The notes: generated from the sequence alone by a model not told the origin. 64,000 bases of DNA from DAOTYH01 sp034435015 (GCA_034435015.1 DAOTYH010000007.1:23565-87564), one strand, 5' to 3'; positions 36,398-46,002 are shown, numbered from the stretch's first letter. Made by a program: numbers and translations.

Positions 36398-37564
36398 GTG
36401 CGGGTTGGATTTGTAACCGGTGAATACCCCCCCATGCAGGGCGGCGTAGGAGCTTTCACAAGTGAAATAGCGCGGGCTATGACAGCCCTAGGCCATCAGG
36501 TGTTTGTGTTTACAAGGCATGAAGCTCGTCCTGCCTCAGGCTCCTCCCCTCCTTTCGTGACGGCGGCGGTAGGCCAGAGATGGGGCTGGAGGACTATTCC
36601 TCAGATACGGAAGTGGGCTGGAGAGAACCGCCTAGACATCATCAACATCCAATTTCAGACAGCGGCCTACGCCATGCATGCGTCTATTCACTGGCTCCCT
36701 GCACGGATCACTGATCTCCCTGTAGTGGTAACTTTCCATGACCTGCGTGTGCCGTACCTTTTTCCAAAAGCCGGCTCCCTGCGCCAATGGGTAGTCAAGA
36801 AACTGGCTCGTGACGCAGAGGGCGTAATAGCCACTGACCGCGCCGATGAATCCACTCTGCGTGATGAATGGCACATCCCCTGTGTACGCTGGATTCCGAT
36901 TGGCAGTAACGTCAGAGCAGAACCCCCTTCTATGCATGATCGCACAGCGCAACGCGCCGCGCTGAACGTCCATCCGGATGATCTACTGATCAGCTATTTT
37001 GGCTTTCTGAACGAGAGCAAGGGGGGACTAGTACTGATCGAAGCGTTGTCCCATCTGGTTGAGCAAGGCATACCAGCACACCTTGTCATGATTGGCGGGA
37101 GAGCTGGAGCCAGTGATCCCACCAATCTTGAATATGGCAAGCGGGTAGACACCGCTATTGAACAGCATCAACTGAATGATCGGGTCCACTGGACAGGATT
37201 CGTAGATGATACGCAAGTCAGCGCTTATTTCTATGCCAGCGATCTGACCGCCCTCCCCTATCTGGATGGCGTCTCATTGCGGCGCGGGACGTTAATGGCG
37301 GCGCTGGCACACGGGCGGGCGATTGTGACTACTTATCCGCAAACCTGCGCCCCTGAGCTTGACGGCGTGGTCGAAACAGTCACTGCCGGCGACCCTAAAG
37401 CTCTTGCTGAGGCCATCAAACAACTGTGGTACGATCATGACCGCCGCAAACAACTTGAACAGGCGGCTATTCAAGCCGCACAACTCTTTAGCTGGGAGAA
37501 TATCGCCCGGCAAACTCTTGACTTCTACTATGACCTGCTCCGGAGGGGGAACGGCCTTCAGTAG
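36398..37564 (+). CDS. Glycosyltransferase family 4
   Basis: GT-B fold retaining glycosyltransferase of 388 residues starting at a GTG. The N-terminal acceptor domain opens with VGFVTGEYPPMQGGVGAFTSEIARAM-like Gly-rich loop (first 20 residues shown in part); the C-terminal donor domain has YFGFLNESKGGLVLIEAL and the region SLRRGTLMAALAHGRAIVTT in place of the usual EGFGLPxLEAMAxGxPV. The EX7E first Glu is replaced in that loop (residues VSLRRGTL), which is seen in some GT4 branches. Cytoplasmic; donor unknown. Confidence 0.85.
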   Translation: MRVGFVTGEYPPMQGGVGAFTSEIARAMTALGHQVFVFTRHEARPASGSSPPFVTAAVGQRWGWRTIPQIRKWAGENRLDIINIQFQTAAYAMHASIHWLPARITDLPVVVTFHDLRVPYLFPKAGSLRQWVVKKLARDAEGVIATDRADESTLRDEWHIPCVRWIPIGSNVRAEPPSMHDRTAQRAALNVHPDDLLISYFGFLNESKGGLVLIEALSHLVEQGIPAHLVMIGGRAGASDPTNLEYGKRVDTAIEQHQLNDRVHWTGFVDDTQVSAYFYASDLTALPYLDGVSLRRGTLMAALAHGRAIVTTYPQTCAPELDGVVETVTAGDPKALAEAIKQLWYDHDRRKQLEQAAIQAAQLFSWENIARQTLDFYYDLLRRGNGLQ

Positions 37565-37590
37565 AGGCCTATCTCCTCTCAGGACAAACT

Positions 37591-37620
37591 TTGGTCAGTA
37601 TCCCATCGGGCACTTATAAT
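37591..37620 (+). promoter_or_regulatory. Promoter just before the first GT-C gene (possible leaderless transcript)
   Basis: TTGGTC (37591-37596), 18-base spacer and perfect TATAAT (37615-37620). The ATG of the next gene is at 37629, only eight bases after the -10 box, so transcription would start at or next to the start codon, leaving no room for a ribosome site. Confidence 0.55.
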
Positions 37621-37628
37621 CAGCACTG

Positions 37629-39899
37629 ATGAAAATCTTCAAGACCTGGTTGACTGAGCAACATCTCCTGATCGCGTTACTGGCGGCCTTTGCCATATTG
37701 GCAGGTCTGTACAGCATAACCACCCCCCTCTTCGAAATGTCCGATGAGCTGTGGCACTACCCCATGGTCAAGACCCTCGCCGATGGAAATGGCCTGCCTG
37801 TTCAGGACCCGGCCAACCCCGGCCCATGGAGACAGGAGGGCAGTCAGCCCCCTCTCTACTATTACCTTGGCGCGGCTCTGACCTTCTGGATTGATACCTC
37901 AGATGTAGGGGAGGTACTGCGGCCTAACCCTCATGTAGACAACGGGATCACCACGCCGGACGGCAACAACAACCTTGTGGTGCACCATGCCGCCCGTGAA
38001 CGCTGGCCTTGGCATGGTACAACACTGGCCGTTCATCTGGTGCGCCTGATGTCGGTACTGATGGGCACAGCCTCCATTTATTTTACATACCGCATCGGGA
38101 TCGAGGTCTTCCCCGAAAAACGCTGGCTGGCACTGGCAGGCGCGACAGCCGTGGCTTTCACGCCAATGTTTGCATTCATCAGCGGCGCAATCAACAACGA
38201 TAACCTGGCAATACTTCTCTCGGCAATGGCCATCTGGGCTATGCTGCGGCTTGTCCGTGAGGCCGATGCCAAACGTCCCACATGGCGCTGGTCCGTCGTC
38301 TTGGGAATTATCTTAGGGCTGGCCGCACTGACCAAAGAAAGCACACTGGGATTATTCGGTCTGGCCGGACTGACAATGGCCTATGCCGCGTGGAGACAAC
38401 GGCGCTGGCAGACTTTCTTCATAGAAGGCCCCGTGATCATTGGGCTGGCGGCTGGCATTGCCGGCTGGTGGTATCTCCGTAATTGGCGGCTATACGGCGA
38501 CCCCCTTGGATGGAACGCCTTCATCGCTATCCTTGGGCAACGGGCACGGCCCGCTTCCTTGCTTCAGCTATGGGGCGAGCGAGTCGGCTTCATGCAGAGT
38601 TACTGGGGGCTTTTTGGCGGAGTCAACATTCCCATGCCGGGCTGGGCTTATGATATTCTGAACACGCTGGCGGTCATAAGCGTCATTGGAACACTGATCG
38701 TGCTGATCCAAAAAGCAAGGCAGGATAAGGCGAACCTCACAGCGTGGTTCCCGGCGCTCCTGACACTGATCTGGATACCGGGCGTAGTTGTGCCGCTGAT
38801 CCGATGGGCCACAACAACATGGTCTTCGCAGGGCAGACTGGTCTTTGCCGCCATCAGCGTGCTGGGGCTGTGGTTCATGGCAGGGCTGGGTGGATGGTTG
38901 CCGGAGCGGATAGGTAAATGGGTGGTCGGCATTGTAGCAGGGTTCATGGGCGGTCTGACGGCTGTAGCACCGTTCTCTTGGATTGCGCCGCGCTATATGC
39001 CGCCCCCGCCGATCGTCTCCCCCCCAGCAACTGAGGAAGTCTATGATTTCATCCCTCCGGGGTCGGACAGACCGACTATGCGTCTCCTTGGTTATGAACT
39101 CCACACAGATGAAGCCCGGCCAGGTGAGCTGGTGTGGGTCACCCTATATTGGGAAAGCCTTGCACCGATGGACCGGAACTGGAGCGTGTTCGTCCATTTG
39201 CAAGACAGTGCAGAACTGCTAGCCGGACAGCGGGATACTTACCCCGGCGTAGGTCTGATTGCAACACGCGACCTAGAAGCAGGCCGTCGTTGGTCCGACA
39301 CATATGCTGTGTTGATAAGGGAGTCGGCTTACGCACCAGAGGAGCTATCCGTTTGGGTTGGCCTATATGACTATAGCACCTGCCCTGCCTGCCAGCGTAT
39401 GACCCTGCCAGACGGGAATGACAGCGTCCTGCTGGGTCATATCAACCTGTTACCGCGTGAGAACCAAGAAGGCCTGCCTAATCCAGTCTCATTTAACTTT
39501 CAAAACGAGATGGAACTTGCCGGTTACCAACTGGACAGGCGAACAGTTGCCCCCGGCGACACAGTCACCCTGAAGCTGTACTGGCGCGGCCTGCGCCCAA
39601 TGACCCGAAATTACACTGTCTCTGTCCAAGTACTTGGCAACCAAACCCGCACCGCCCAGAAGGATAGCTGGCCGCTTGATGGCGCCCTTCCAACAACTGC
39701 TTGGAGGCCGGATGAGATCATTGAGGACACCTATGTCCTCTCCATTGTCGAGGATGCTCCAAGCGGCGTGTACGACATGCAGATCGTTGTGTATTGGATT
39801 GACGAAACAGGATCAATCAACCGGTTACAGTTGGTCACCCCAGATGGGCGGCTGGTTGATGACTTCATCTTGCTGACACAGATTCGGGTAAACGAATAA
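37629..39899 (+). CDS. GT-C membrane glycosyltransferase with two exported beta-sandwich-like repeats (copy 1)
   Basis: A 756-residue polytopic protein. Residues 1-460 hold about ten or more hydrophobic helices; the first outer loop carries the acidic pair in EMSDELWHYP, as in PMT/ArnT-type (GT39-like) transferases that use polyprenyl-phosphate sugars. QEGSQPPLYYYLGAAL and GAINNDN are shared with the next gene. The C-terminal 270 residues have no helices and contain two similar units (about 480-610 and 635-756), each with a pattern like VTLYWESLAPMDRNWSVFVHL. They would face outside and may bind glycan. Acceptor and sugar are unknown. Confidence 0.8.
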   Translation: MKIFKTWLTEQHLLIALLAAFAILAGLYSITTPLFEMSDELWHYPMVKTLADGNGLPVQDPANPGPWRQEGSQPPLYYYLGAALTFWIDTSDVGEVLRPNPHVDNGITTPDGNNNLVVHHAARERWPWHGTTLAVHLVRLMSVLMGTASIYFTYRIGIEVFPEKRWLALAGATAVAFTPMFAFISGAINNDNLAILLSAMAIWAMLRLVREADAKRPTWRWSVVLGIILGLAALTKESTLGLFGLAGLTMAYAAWRQRRWQTFFIEGPVIIGLAAGIAGWWYLRNWRLYGDPLGWNAFIAILGQRARPASLLQLWGERVGFMQSYWGLFGGVNIPMPGWAYDILNTLAVISVIGTLIVLIQKARQDKANLTAWFPALLTLIWIPGVVVPLIRWATTTWSSQGRLVFAAISVLGLWFMAGLGGWLPERIGKWVVGIVAGFMGGLTAVAPFSWIAPRYMPPPPIVSPPATEEVYDFIPPGSDRPTMRLLGYELHTDEARPGELVWVTLYWESLAPMDRNWSVFVHLQDSAELLAGQRDTYPGVGLIATRDLEAGRRWSDTYAVLIRESAYAPEELSVWVGLYDYSTCPACQRMTLPDGNDSVLLGHINLLPRENQEGLPNPVSFNFQNEMELAGYQLDRRTVAPGDTVTLKLYWRGLRPMTRNYTVSVQVLGNQTRTAQKDSWPLDGALPTTAWRPDEIIEDTYVLSIVEDAPSGVYDMQIVVYWIDETGSINRLQLVTPDGRLVDDFILLTQIRVNE

Positions 39900-39904
39900 T
39901 CACC

Positions 39905-42160
39905 ATGAAGAAGATGCTCCGCGAGCATACCGGTGCTGTCGTGATACTTGTGTTGTTTATCGTACTAGGAACAACCTATAGCCTAGTGACTCCCCTGTTT
40001 GAAGCCTCCGACGAGATCTCTCACTATCCTGTCGTGCAACACATTGCCACGACCGGAACACTCCCCGTACAGCAACCTGGCGTTGAAACACTGTGGGAAC
40101 AGGAAGGCAGTCAGCCTCCCCTGTACTACCTGCTTAGCGCGGCATTGACTTCTTGGATTGATACCAGCGACCTCCAGACCATCCGCTGGCGTAACCCTCA
40201 TGCGAAATTGGGCATTCCCCTTGACCCTGACAACAAAAACATGGTCATCCATACCCAGGCTGAGGCCTTCCCGTGGCGCGGCACGGCACTGGCAATGCAC
40301 CTGATCCGGTTTTTCAGCGTGGCACTGGGTACAGGCACAGTGGCACTGACCTACCATCTGATTCGAATGATCTGGCCTGAGGACAAGCGGATAGCCCTGC
40401 TGGGTATGGCACTGGTTGCCTTCAATCCGATGTTTCTGTTCATCACCGGGTCGGTCAACAACGACAATCTGATGGTGATGCTGGGTACATGGCTGCTTGT
40501 GCTGATCACAAAGATCGTCAAGGAAGGGCTGACCGCTCGTCGGTCTCTCACGCTGGCTGTGGTAACGGCGCTGGCTACGATCACTAAGATCAGTGGACTG
40601 ACACTTGTGCCTGCGATAGGGCTGGCACTGCTGATCCATGCACTCAAGACGCGGCAATGGAAGCAGGTACTCCTGACAGGACTGGGTCTGACAGCGGCAT
40701 GGTTAGTCCTGGCAGGTTGGTGGTATGCCCGCAACCTGATCTTGTACCAAGAGCTACTGGGCACAAATACTCATGTTGCCATCGTAGGAGGACGTCAGAT
40801 CGGGCTTTGGGAACTGCGGCGGGAATGGTACGGCTTCTGGGTCAGCTACTGGGCATTGTTTGGCGCGGTGGATATTCTCGCGGATCAGGAGGCCTATCTC
40901 TTCTATGCGGTGATCTCATGGCTGGCAGTCGCAGGGCTGATCTGGTGGGTAATCCAGGTGATCCGGCGCAGAGCATGGAACGATCTGCTGTTACCTGCCC
41001 TGATGGCTCTGCAGGTAGCCATCACTTTTGCTGGCGTGTTGCGCTGGACAACCATCACCTATGCCTCGCAGGGCCGGCTGATGTTCCCCGTCATTGGCGC
41101 AATCAGCGGGCTGATGGCATACGGCTTGCTGAACTGGCTGCCACCACGCCTGCTGTGGCGAACGGCAGGGCTGGGCATAGTTGCCATTCCCTTATTGGTG
41201 GTCGCCGCTATTGCACCCTTCCGCTATATTGCGCCGACCTATGCCCTGCCGCCCTCTGTCTCAGAGATTCCTGCCACCGCAACGCCGGTAGGGGTAGAGT
41301 TCGGAGGGCTGGAACTGGTGGCCGTCGAGACATACGACGTGGCAGTTCAAGCAGGCGGTCGTGTCCCCATCACGCTGTACTGGCGGGCCAACAGGCCGTT
41401 GGAACAAAACTACAGCCTATATTTGCATGCACTGGGGCGGGGATACGAGGAGATTGGCAAGATAGACAGCTACCCCGGAGCAGGAGCACTCCCCACAACA
41501 CTGATGCAACCGGGAGTAATCATCCGCGACTCATACTCTATCCGGCTGAGAGAGGAGTTCACAGCCCCAACCATTGTTCGTGTTGCCATAGGGGTCGGGT
41601 TGTGGCAGCCAGAGCTTTACATTGTCTTACGGGGTAATGGCCCTGACGGCCAGCCGCTCAACGGGGACGTCATTGTCGAAGCGGGAGTTGCCTACCCGCG
41701 CGACTTTGCCGGCTGTACAGAGGTTATCCCGGAAGATGTCCCCCAACAGGCCGACTTTGGTGGATTTGCTCGTCTGTGGGCAAGACCGATCAGCGGGAGC
41801 TACCGGGCGGGAGACACTGTGCCAATCACACTTTACTGGGAAAGGTTGACAGACACCTCTGTCAACTGGACAGTATTTGTCCATCTGGTCGGGACAGATA
41901 GACGTCCCCTCGCTCAAGGCGACGGACCGCCTGTGAACGGAGATTATCCCACCTCACTGTGGCGGGCAGACTGCCAAATAGAGGACAGCCATCTTCTCAA
42001 CCTGCCTGCAGACCTGCCGGCGGGGGACTATTCTATTTTGGTGGGGTTATATGACACAGCCGACCCGGCTTATGGGCGTGCACTGGCAACCCGCACCGAC
42101 GGATCCCCCTACCCCGATAATGCTGTGCCGCTGGGTAACATCAGTGTGGAGGCCCCATGA
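39905..42160 (+). CDS. GT-C membrane glycosyltransferase with two exported beta-sandwich-like repeats (copy 2)
   Basis: Tandem paralogue of the previous gene, five bases after it, 751 residues. The same landmarks recur in order: EASDEISHYPVVQ in the first outer loop, QEGSQPPLYYLLSAAL, WIDTSD, GSVNNDN, a central WWYARNLILYQ and an exported tail with two units (about 455-580 and 620-751; ITLYWRANRPLEQNYSLYLHA and ITLYWERLTDTSVNWTVFVHL). The two proteins have clearly diverged, so distinct sugars or acceptors are likely. It overlaps the YfhO-like gene by 4 bases (ATGA). Confidence 0.8.
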   Translation: MKKMLREHTGAVVILVLFIVLGTTYSLVTPLFEASDEISHYPVVQHIATTGTLPVQQPGVETLWEQEGSQPPLYYLLSAALTSWIDTSDLQTIRWRNPHAKLGIPLDPDNKNMVIHTQAEAFPWRGTALAMHLIRFFSVALGTGTVALTYHLIRMIWPEDKRIALLGMALVAFNPMFLFITGSVNNDNLMVMLGTWLLVLITKIVKEGLTARRSLTLAVVTALATITKISGLTLVPAIGLALLIHALKTRQWKQVLLTGLGLTAAWLVLAGWWYARNLILYQELLGTNTHVAIVGGRQIGLWELRREWYGFWVSYWALFGAVDILADQEAYLFYAVISWLAVAGLIWWVIQVIRRRAWNDLLLPALMALQVAITFAGVLRWTTITYASQGRLMFPVIGAISGLMAYGLLNWLPPRLLWRTAGLGIVAIPLLVVAAIAPFRYIAPTYALPPSVSEIPATATPVGVEFGGLELVAVETYDVAVQAGGRVPITLYWRANRPLEQNYSLYLHALGRGYEEIGKIDSYPGAGALPTTLMQPGVIIRDSYSIRLREEFTAPTIVRVAIGVGLWQPELYIVLRGNGPDGQPLNGDVIVEAGVAYPRDFAGCTEVIPEDVPQQADFGGFARLWARPISGSYRAGDTVPITLYWERLTDTSVNWTVFVHLVGTDRRPLAQGDGPPVNGDYPTSLWRADCQIEDSHLLNLPADLPAGDYSILVGLYDTADPAYGRALATRTDGSPYPDNAVPLGNISVEAP

Positions 42161-44388
42161 AATGGCTTGAACACATGCAAGCATGGTTTACCCGCAGGCC
42201 ACGACTAACAGATGCGGCGGCATTGGTCATGCTCACCTTATTATGGGGCTTCTATTTCTGGCGTGTGCTGACTCCTGACCCAAACAATCAGGTCTCGTTG
42301 CCCCAGGGAGATTACTCAGGACAGTTTTTTGCCTTCGGGGACTATCAGGCCAGACGGTTCTTGGCTGGCGAAATCCCCCTGTGGAATCCTTACAACAATG
42401 CCGGCCATCCCTTTCTAGCCGACACCCAGTCAGCGGTCTTCTATCCCCCGCGCCTTTTCACCATTGTGATCAGCCACTGGCTAGGCGGCTGGAGCTATGC
42501 CGCGCTTGAAGCCGAGACGATTGTCCATGTGTGGCTGGCTTCCTTGTTCATGTACCTGTTTGTGCGGACAGTGAGCCGTTCCCTTACAGCAGGGCTGGTG
42601 AGCGGCATCACACTAGCCTATGGCGGATACATGGCAGGTTACCCTCCCCTTCAACTAGCTGTGCTGGAAGCGGGTATCTGGTTGCCGCTGGCCCTGTTGG
42701 GCGTATACAAAGCCTCCGAGAGCGAACCACCAGCACAATGGCAACCCCGTTGGCTGGCATTGAGTACCGCCTCGCTGAGCTTCAGCCTGTTGGCGGGGCA
42801 TCCACAGACCAGCCTTTTTCTTACCTATGTCCTGATCGCTTACATGATTCATCGGGCAATCCGGCGTCAGATCAACTGGAAATCCACGCTGGCAGTTGTG
42901 CTGGGGACAGTCGGGCTGGGGTTTGGAGTGGCGGCAGTACAACTTCTACCCGGCTTGGAATACACCCGCCTGACAACACGAGCCGGTATGAACTTCGATG
43001 CATTGGCTGGCGGATTCCCATTTTCTGATGTGCTGGTATTTCTTATCCCTAACGTGCTGACCGTATGGTCGCCTCTCTATAGCGGGATCGCGCCTCTGGT
43101 ACTGGCAAGTATAGCTCTATGGCAAGGCAGAGAATCGGCGCGTTTCTGGGGGGGAGCGGCATTGATCGCGCTAGGTATCTCCTTCGGAGGGGCAACGATC
43201 TTCTACCGGCTGGCCTATCTCACCATGCCCGGCTTTGCTCTCTTCCGAGGGCAGGAACGGGCCGCCTACGTCATCGCATATAGTGTGGCGATCATGGCCG
43301 GGCTGGGCATAGCAACACTCCAGAATAGCGCAGTCAAACCTTACCGGCTGGCACGGATACTGGGGATCGGAGCGGCAACAGCATGGGTGTTAGCAATTGA
43401 AGTCCTCATCCTAGATCGCGTATTCCCCGATACAGACCTTTTCCCATTCACGCGAGCTTTCTTCTTCTTGGGTCTGCTGGCCACACTGGTTTGGATAATC
43501 ATTGGACGGCTAAGCCAGCCCGCCCAGCGAGTGTGGTGGTCATTGGCACTGATAGGATTACTGGTGTTTGATTTGTTCAGCACAACGATGGGCACTAACT
43601 GGGAGCCAGTGCCTGCTTCTCAACGCCGTCTGCTCAGTGATCTAGTGCCAGCGGCACTAGCAGATAAAGGCTTGTTCCGGGTAGATGGGAGGCTGGGTCT
43701 AGGCGAAAACTATGGGACATTAGTCGGTTTACAGGATATTCGAGGGATTAGTCCTCTACGTCTGACAACATTGGATCATTATCTGGCACTGCCTCAGTAC
43801 CGCCTTCACCAACTATTGTCTGTCAAGTATGTATTCACTGATTGGACACAGCTCGAAGTTCCCAGCTCGGTCATCGCCGAAAGCAGTGACGGCACATTGC
43901 CGCTGTATCTGCATCAGATCACAGACCCCACTCCACGGGCGTGGATGGCCTACCGCGTGATGGTCACATCAGATGAGGCACAAGCTCTGGGCTGGCTGGC
44001 CGACCCAGCATTCGATGTACGCGGAACAGTCATCCTAGAGTCCGCGCCAGACCTTGACCTGCCTTCTGAGCCGCCAACTGGCTGGCAAGTGCGGATTGAA
44101 CAATATACGCCGGAACAGATCGTTTTGTCCGTCAGCACTCCCACCGATGGTATACTGGTGATCAGCGAGATGGACTACCCCGGCTGGCAAGCGATTGTCA
44201 ATGGCGAGCCTGTACCCATTTGGAGGGCAGATGCCGGCCTGCGAGCATTACCGTTGAGGGCAGGGGAATACCAGATCGAGATGGTATACCGCCCGCTCAG
44301 TGTAACACTGGGTGCGGCAGGAAGTGCGGTCTCGGTGCTGACACTGCTGCTTGCAGTTATGCTGTCAGCAGGCAAACGGAGGAGTTAA
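42157..44388 (+). CDS. YfhO-like integral membrane protein
   Basis: A 743-residue polytopic protein with about 12 hydrophobic segments and an exported C-terminal domain. It starts with the GDYSGQFFAFGDYQARRFLAGEIPLWNPYNNAGHPFLADTQSAVFYPP pattern (given here as landmark; only its ends are diagnostic: GDY...F and WNPY...G), typical of the YfhO family, which in Gram-positives takes part in glycosylation of lipoteichoic acid as a GT-C type transferase. Near the C terminus, SEMDYPGWQAIVNGEPV is the other family landmark. In this locus it probably decorates the surface glycan using a lipid-linked sugar. ATGA coupling to the GT-C gene upstream. Confidence 0.82.
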   Translation: MKWLEHMQAWFTRRPRLTDAAALVMLTLLWGFYFWRVLTPDPNNQVSLPQGDYSGQFFAFGDYQARRFLAGEIPLWNPYNNAGHPFLADTQSAVFYPPRLFTIVISHWLGGWSYAALEAETIVHVWLASLFMYLFVRTVSRSLTAGLVSGITLAYGGYMAGYPPLQLAVLEAGIWLPLALLGVYKASESEPPAQWQPRWLALSTASLSFSLLAGHPQTSLFLTYVLIAYMIHRAIRRQINWKSTLAVVLGTVGLGFGVAAVQLLPGLEYTRLTTRAGMNFDALAGGFPFSDVLVFLIPNVLTVWSPLYSGIAPLVLASIALWQGRESARFWGGAALIALGISFGGATIFYRLAYLTMPGFALFRGQERAAYVIAYSVAIMAGLGIATLQNSAVKPYRLARILGIGAATAWVLAIEVLILDRVFPDTDLFPFTRAFFFLGLLATLVWIIIGRLSQPAQRVWWSLALIGLLVFDLFSTTMGTNWEPVPASQRRLLSDLVPAALADKGLFRVDGRLGLGENYGTLVGLQDIRGISPLRLTTLDHYLALPQYRLHQLLSVKYVFTDWTQLEVPSSVIAESSDGTLPLYLHQITDPTPRAWMAYRVMVTSDEAQALGWLADPAFDVRGTVILESAPDLDLPSEPPTGWQVRIEQYTPEQIVLSVSTPTDGILVISEMDYPGWQAIVNGEPVPIWRADAGLRALPLRAGEYQIEMVYRPLSVTLGAAGSAVSVLTLLLAVMLSAGKRRS

Positions 44389-44392
44389 ACGG

Positions 44393-45946
44393 ATGCTGAA
44401 CCGACGCCCTCTACAGGATTTCATCACCAACTCCAACCAGTTTAAGGCAACGCTGGTGCTGGGCACAGCATTGGCATTGGTCGGTACGCTTCTAGGGTTG
44501 TTGTTGGCCCTGATCGGCCCGATCTATACCGTTGCCCTGCTGATCGCGCTAGCGGGGGCAATCTGGGTGCTGGCAGGGCTGGAAAACGCATTGTGGAGCG
44601 TGATCGCCATCATTACGCTGTTGCCCTTTGCCACACTCCCATTCAAGATCGTCCTTACTCCCACCTTCCTTGATCTGGCAATTGGTGCGGTCTATTTTCT
44701 ATACCTGATGCAGTGGATGATCGGAGAACGAAGGAGGCTGACAACCACTCCCGTTCACCCGTTGATCGTGTTATTCATCATCCTGACCATCTTCAGTTTC
44801 ATTGCCGGCCTGCGCTACACCAGCCTTACCGCAACCACCCTGCGCCGCTTCGCCGAGCTGATCTTGGGGATGGCACTAGCACTGGTGCTGGTTGACGTGA
44901 TCCGCACCTATGAACAACTGCGCCGGTTTGTGCTGGTGATCGCTGTAGCAGGAACTCTAGCGGCCGCCATCGCAATTGGGCTGTGGCTGATGCCTGACCT
45001 TCTGGCCGAGCGTATCCTAGGACGGCTGGCCATCATCGGTTACCCTGACGCAGGCATCATCCAATACATTGAGCAGAATCCGGAACTCCCCGAACGAGCT
45101 ATTGGCACTTCTGTTAACCCAAACTCCCTGGGGGGCCTGCTGGTAATGGTTGCCGCGCTGGTTGCCCCTCAGACCTTTGCCCGGCACACTCTAACCGGCA
45201 AACGATGGCATGCTTGGCCGGTCCTGCTGGTGCTGGTTAGCTGTCTGGTGCTAACCTTTTCGCGCGGATCAATGCTGGCTTTTGGTGCGGCACTGATCTT
45301 CATCGCCATACTACGTTACAGGAAGTTGCTGATCGTGCTGGCCGTCATAGCACTGGTGCTCCTGATTCTGCCATGGAGCCAGCTCTACATTGAGCGGTTC
45401 ATTGAAGGCTTTCAGGGAGCCGACCTGGCAACCCAGATGCGTCTAGGAGAATACAAAGATGCACTGACCCTGATCGGGCGTTACCCCTTGCTTGGCGTAG
45501 GATTTACCGGCACACCCGACATTGACATCTATCTTGGTGCATCGAGCGTCTATCTGACCATTGCATCAAATATGGGACTGCTTGGGGTGGGGGCTTTTCT
45601 GGCCCTGATGATCGCTGTGCTGATCTACGCATGGCAGGCACGCCCGCACCTTGATCAAACGCCGGGGCTATACAGTATATGGCTTGGGCTGACGGCTGGT
45701 CTGATAGGAGCACTGATCAATGGGATTGGCGACCATTACTTTTTCAACCTTGAGTTTCAACATGCGGTCGCTGTCTTCTGGGTCTTCATTGGCCTGATAT
45801 TGGCTACGACCCGCATTGCACTGGAGAACTCAGATGCACAATCCAGAGGAACTAACCAAGCGGGCACAAAGAGGAAAACTCTTGCAGTGACTCATCAGAT
45901 ATGTTACACTAGGCTTCGAGTTCGGGGCGTGGCGCAGTTTGGCTAG
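44393..45946 (+). CDS. O-antigen ligase/polymerase-like membrane protein
   Basis: Polytopic protein of 517 residues (about 11-12 membrane segments) with the Wzy/WaaL landmarks: a central conserved SVNPNSLGGLL, SCLVLTFSRGSMLAFGAALIF and a large outer loop with RLGEYKDALTLIGRYPLLGVG before the last helices. The ATG at 44393 has ggaggag eight bases upstream. It would transfer or polymerise the glycan outside the membrane. Odd: the coding frame runs 24 bases into the tRNA-Pro gene, and the last 40 or so residues (after ALENSD) are hydrophilic and probably not conserved. Confidence 0.82.
   Translation: MLNRRPLQDFITNSNQFKATLVLGTALALVGTLLGLLLALIGPIYTVALLIALAGAIWVLAGLENALWSVIAIITLLPFATLPFKIVLTPTFLDLAIGAVYFLYLMQWMIGERRRLTTTPVHPLIVLFIILTIFSFIAGLRYTSLTATTLRRFAELILGMALALVLVDVIRTYEQLRRFVLVIAVAGTLAAAIAIGLWLMPDLLAERILGRLAIIGYPDAGIIQYIEQNPELPERAIGTSVNPNSLGGLLVMVAALVAPQTFARHTLTGKRWHAWPVLLVLVSCLVLTFSRGSMLAFGAALIFIAILRYRKLLIVLAVIALVLLILPWSQLYIERFIEGFQGADLATQMRLGEYKDALTLIGRYPLLGVGFTGTPDIDIYLGASSVYLTIASNMGLLGVGAFLALMIAVLIYAWQARPHLDQTPGLYSIWLGLTAGLIGALINGIGDHYFFNLEFQHAVAVFWVFIGLILATTRIALENSDAQSRGTNQAGTKRKTLAVTHQICYTRLRVRGVAQFG
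45882..45910 (+). promoter_or_regulatory. Promoter of tRNA-Pro inside the preceding ORF
   Basis: TTGCAG (45882-45887), 17-base spacer and TACACT (45905-45910), 12 bases before the tRNA. It lies within the 3' coding end of the O-antigen-ligase-like gene. Confidence 0.6.
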
Positions 45947-45997
45947 CGCGCTACAATGGGGTTGTAGAGGTCGACGGTTCAAGTCCGTCCGCCCCGA
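45923..45997 (+). tRNA. tRNA-Pro (anticodon GGG)
   Basis: Full cloverleaf can be drawn: acceptor stem CGGGGCG/CGCCCCG, D stem GCGC/GCGC with loop AGTTTGGCTA, anticodon stem CTACA/TGTAG with loop ATGGGGT (anticodon GGG, decoding CCC/CCU), 5-base variable loop, T stem GACGG/CCGTC with loop TTCAAGT, discriminator A at 45997. CCA is not encoded. Length 75. It is the only tRNA I could find in the window. Its first 24 bases also encode the C terminus of the upstream membrane protein. Confidence 0.95.
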
Positions 45998-46002
45998 CTG
46001 GC

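Noticed and set aside
37629..42160. The two GT-C genes as a recent duplication
   Set aside because: The landmarks are shared but most residues differ, and no long identical DNA stretch is visible, so the duplication is old.
45923..45997. tRNA-Pro as an attachment site of an integrated island
   Set aside because: No integrase gene and no repeated copy of the tRNA 3' end was found in the window.
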